A stretch of DNA of 64,000 nt from Heterotrichella gracilis (lineage: Eukaryota > Sar > Xanthophyceae > Tribonematales > Xanthonemataceae), in assembly GCA_032358255.1 (NCBI GenBank), contig JAULBX010017747.1, positions 1 to 64,000 on the forward strand, read 5' to 3'. Under the pieces are notes generated by a model. It was not told the origin of the DNA. It ran no database searches and saw only the letters and a list, made by a program, of their open reading frames with translations. Both the position numbers and the translations under genes were made by a program. Shown here one piece after another: positions 62,219 to 64,000 of the stretch (position 1 is its first letter; every line of letters starts with the position of its first letter).

Positions 62219-63917
62219 ATGACCAGTTCAGGTCCTAGCTACAAGGTAGAGCCTGCAGGAACGCACCATCAGCTGAGCCATTGTTGCCCGCACCCGCCAC
62301 ACCTTTTGCTGATCAAGTGGGGTTCCATGGACTGGGGTGTGTGTTGTGCTGCAGGTGCTCGTCAGCTTCATTTTGGCCACTGGCGTGTTCACCTTCTTCC
62401 TGCACCAGCGGCTGCAGTACAGGGTACGTGCTGCACACGCATATATTCACGCACATATAGGGTTCACACGCATATATGCACTACGCATAGGCCTGCCTCG
62501 GCCCCTGGCTTTGGCCTTGGTTTCACACCAAGGCCCTGCCTGCATTTGGCCTTGATCTTGCACCACGTGTGAAGCACCAAACCGCCCTTCCAGTGCACTT
62601 GCCTGCTATGAGCAACACTGACTGCCAACCGCACTCACGCGATTTGCATCAATGCTGCAGAACCTAGAGCAAGATGAGAGGACTGTCCGATGGGCACAGG
62701 TAAGGGTTTAGGGTCTAGGGTCTTCGCCCAACCAGCACAGCAGCGCACCTGCTAGCACCTGTCACACGCCTCTGCACTGCACCATGCTCAGCATAGCACT
62801 GCACCTGCGCTTGTTGATCAGCCCGATGCGCTTTTGCTCAGCGACCCCACTGTCGTTGCATCCCACTCACCCACTGCCTGCCTTGCAGCTTGAGACGCTC
62901 CGAGCTGTTGAGAAGCTGACTGAGCAGCAGTCAGTCAACACAAAGAAGCTGCTGGAGCTGGCCAAGGAGGTGGGGCATAAACCCTAAACCCTAAGTTACA
63001 AACCCTAATCCTAAACCCTTATCACCCAGGGAGCTGTTCAACCCGGCCCAGGCTGTAGGGCTGTGTAGGGGCAGTTGATGGTCACTACGTACATGCACAA
63101 GAAACTCTTTGAAGCCGAGCAATGGCTGTTGGCATACCATTGTGGCAAAGCAAGTAAGAAAGGAGAATGCAATTCCCAATGTGGGGCGTTTGCTGCCAGG
63201 TGACAAGCTGTCTAAGAAGCTACAGGCTGGGTTGGGGGTTTAGGGTTTAGGGTCAGGGTTTGTGAATATAACTGTGGCGGTGTGTGTTGCTAGGTGACGG
63301 AGCTGTCCAAGAACCTACAGGCAGGGTCAGTGAACACCAACCCATGGAGCTCCTACCTGGCAGACGACACAAAGGTGGGTGGTACCTACCCCATGCAATT
63401 TCAGCACCACCAGCATAGCGTTATGGGGGTAAAATTAATCATGCTTGAGGGTTTAATTTTCCGTGGCTGGATCCGGTATTCTTGGACATTTATTAAACCA
63501 AACCCCACATTCAACTTTGGTGCATGGATCAAGCAACACAGCCGGGTCAGCAATCAGCCCTGCACTAGCGGCGCAGAGCAGTGATAACGTTGCACTCTTT
63601 ACGCCTTGTAAATTAGTCCTGCAGAAACTTGACAGCATGTACTGCAGGAGTTTTTTCAGGATAATACTTCCAACACAATTTTTCTGATTGTTTCATCCAA
63701 TGCTCCCAACCTAATTTGTGGACCACGGGCCTCTCTCGCTTTGTGCCCTCCTCCCCGCTCACCCCATTACCCCCGCTTCCCCCCTCCAGTCGAGCTTCAT
63801 CGACAGTGGGTACCGGGACGCATGGAGCACAAACTCCTATGCCACCACACGCCACCCCAACCCGCCGCGTGCGCCCTCGCCGCCCCTGGCGCCTGCGTCG
63901 GAGGACGAGGTCAAAAA
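62219..63917 (+). CDS. Single-pass membrane protein with coiled coil, 3' end beyond window
   Basis: Six exons join in phase: 62219-62245, 62355-62423, 62661-62699, 62889-62969, 63294-63374 and 63790-63917 (donor GTGCGT). The gene continues past the edge. The first nine residues lead straight into one membrane helix (VLVSFILATGVFTFFLH), then a basic stretch (QRLQYR), a heptad-like coiled coil (LETLRAVEKLTEQQ ... KKLLELAKEVTELSKNL) and a Pro/Ser-rich tail (NPPRAPSPPLAP). I do not recognise the family. A short N-terminus, one helix and a long hydrophilic coiled-coil tail suggest a tail facing the cytosol or stroma and taking part in assembly. Echoes of the fifth exon's start (63197-63231) and of the last exon's end (63988-64000) flank it. 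It is head to head with the RF1 gene. Confidence 0.62.
62978..63020 (-). repeat. Interstitial telomere-like repeat (CCCTAAA), degenerate
   Basis: Several AACCCTAA units starting nine bases after a donor. Opposite-orientation copies follow at 63236-63255 and 63922-63947 in the same gene. Confidence 0.88.
63197..63231 (+). repeat. Exon-edge echo with acceptor, membrane protein gene
   Basis: AGGTGACAAGCTGTCTAAGA and following bases repeat 63292-63326. TTTAGGG repeats lie between the copies. Confidence 0.9.
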
Positions 63918-63987
63918 GTGCGTTTAGGGTTTAGGGGTTAGGGTTTGCATGCCACATGTTGGTACCTGTTAAGGTGCCCGGGTCTAG

Positions 63988-64000
63988 GATGAGGTCAAAA
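63988..64000 (+). repeat. Start of an echo of the last exon end, cut by window edge
   Basis: GATGAGGTCAAAA repeats the exon end at 63905-63916 (GACGAGGTCAAA). Its full extent lies outside. Confidence 0.45.

Overview
The window looks like nuclear DNA of a green alga (core Chlorophyta, probably chlamydomonadalean/volvocalean; the species is inferred only to that level). Reasons: intron-dense genes with GC-rich exons and short GT-AG introns; octotricopeptide (OPR) plus RAP organelle RNA-binding proteins, a family expanded in chlorophytes; a plant-type fused NADH-glutamate synthase; an IBR5-like phosphatase and a SURNod19 protein of plant type; UGUAA-like poly(A) signals; and many plant-type TTTAGGG telomere-like motifs inside introns.

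Layout. 357-1725 (+): 3' end of an OPR/RAP protein gene whose 5' part lies outside. About 3652-8816 (+): a second OPR/RAP gene in tandem, 13 repeats. 10986-28032 (-): a complete 34-exon NADH-GOGAT gene (2243 aa by my model). 28751-30040 (+): intronless F-box/LRR gene. 31713-33343 (-): Rab6-type GTPase, 7 exons. 34035-34397 (+): doubtful two-exon small gene. 34833-36966 (+): IBR5-like dual-specificity phosphatase, 7 exons, lacking the catalytic Arg. 38103-44007 (+): secreted phytocyanin-like domain fused to a SURNod19 domain, 10 exons. 45573-54727 (-): JmjN/JmjC histone demethylase with a polyglutamine tail, 19 exons. 55363-56162 (+): PUB-domain protein. 56860-60767 (-): organelle peptide chain release factor 1. 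62219 to the window edge (+): single-pass membrane protein with a coiled coil, 3' end outside. After the tandem pair the strands mostly alternate, giving four divergent gene pairs with probable shared promoter regions and four convergent pairs.

Functionally the genes are ordinary housekeeping and regulatory loci: nitrogen assimilation (GOGAT), organelle RNA processing and translation termination (OPR/RAP, RF1), Golgi traffic (Rab6), chromatin (JmjC), protein quality control (PUB, F-box) and an extracellular cupredoxin. They do not form an operon-like system.

The most unusual signal is structural. In the GOGAT, JmjC, RF1, OPR/RAP and membrane-protein genes, introns repeatedly hold a second or third diverged copy of the adjoining exon edge, including the splice junction, often beside TTTAGGG/CCCTAAA runs. 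I count about 20 such 'exon-edge echoes'. They are not seen in the Rab6, IBR5-like and PUB genes a few kilobases away. Gene models were assembled by eye; in every complete multi-exon model the intron phases match and the total coding length is a multiple of three.
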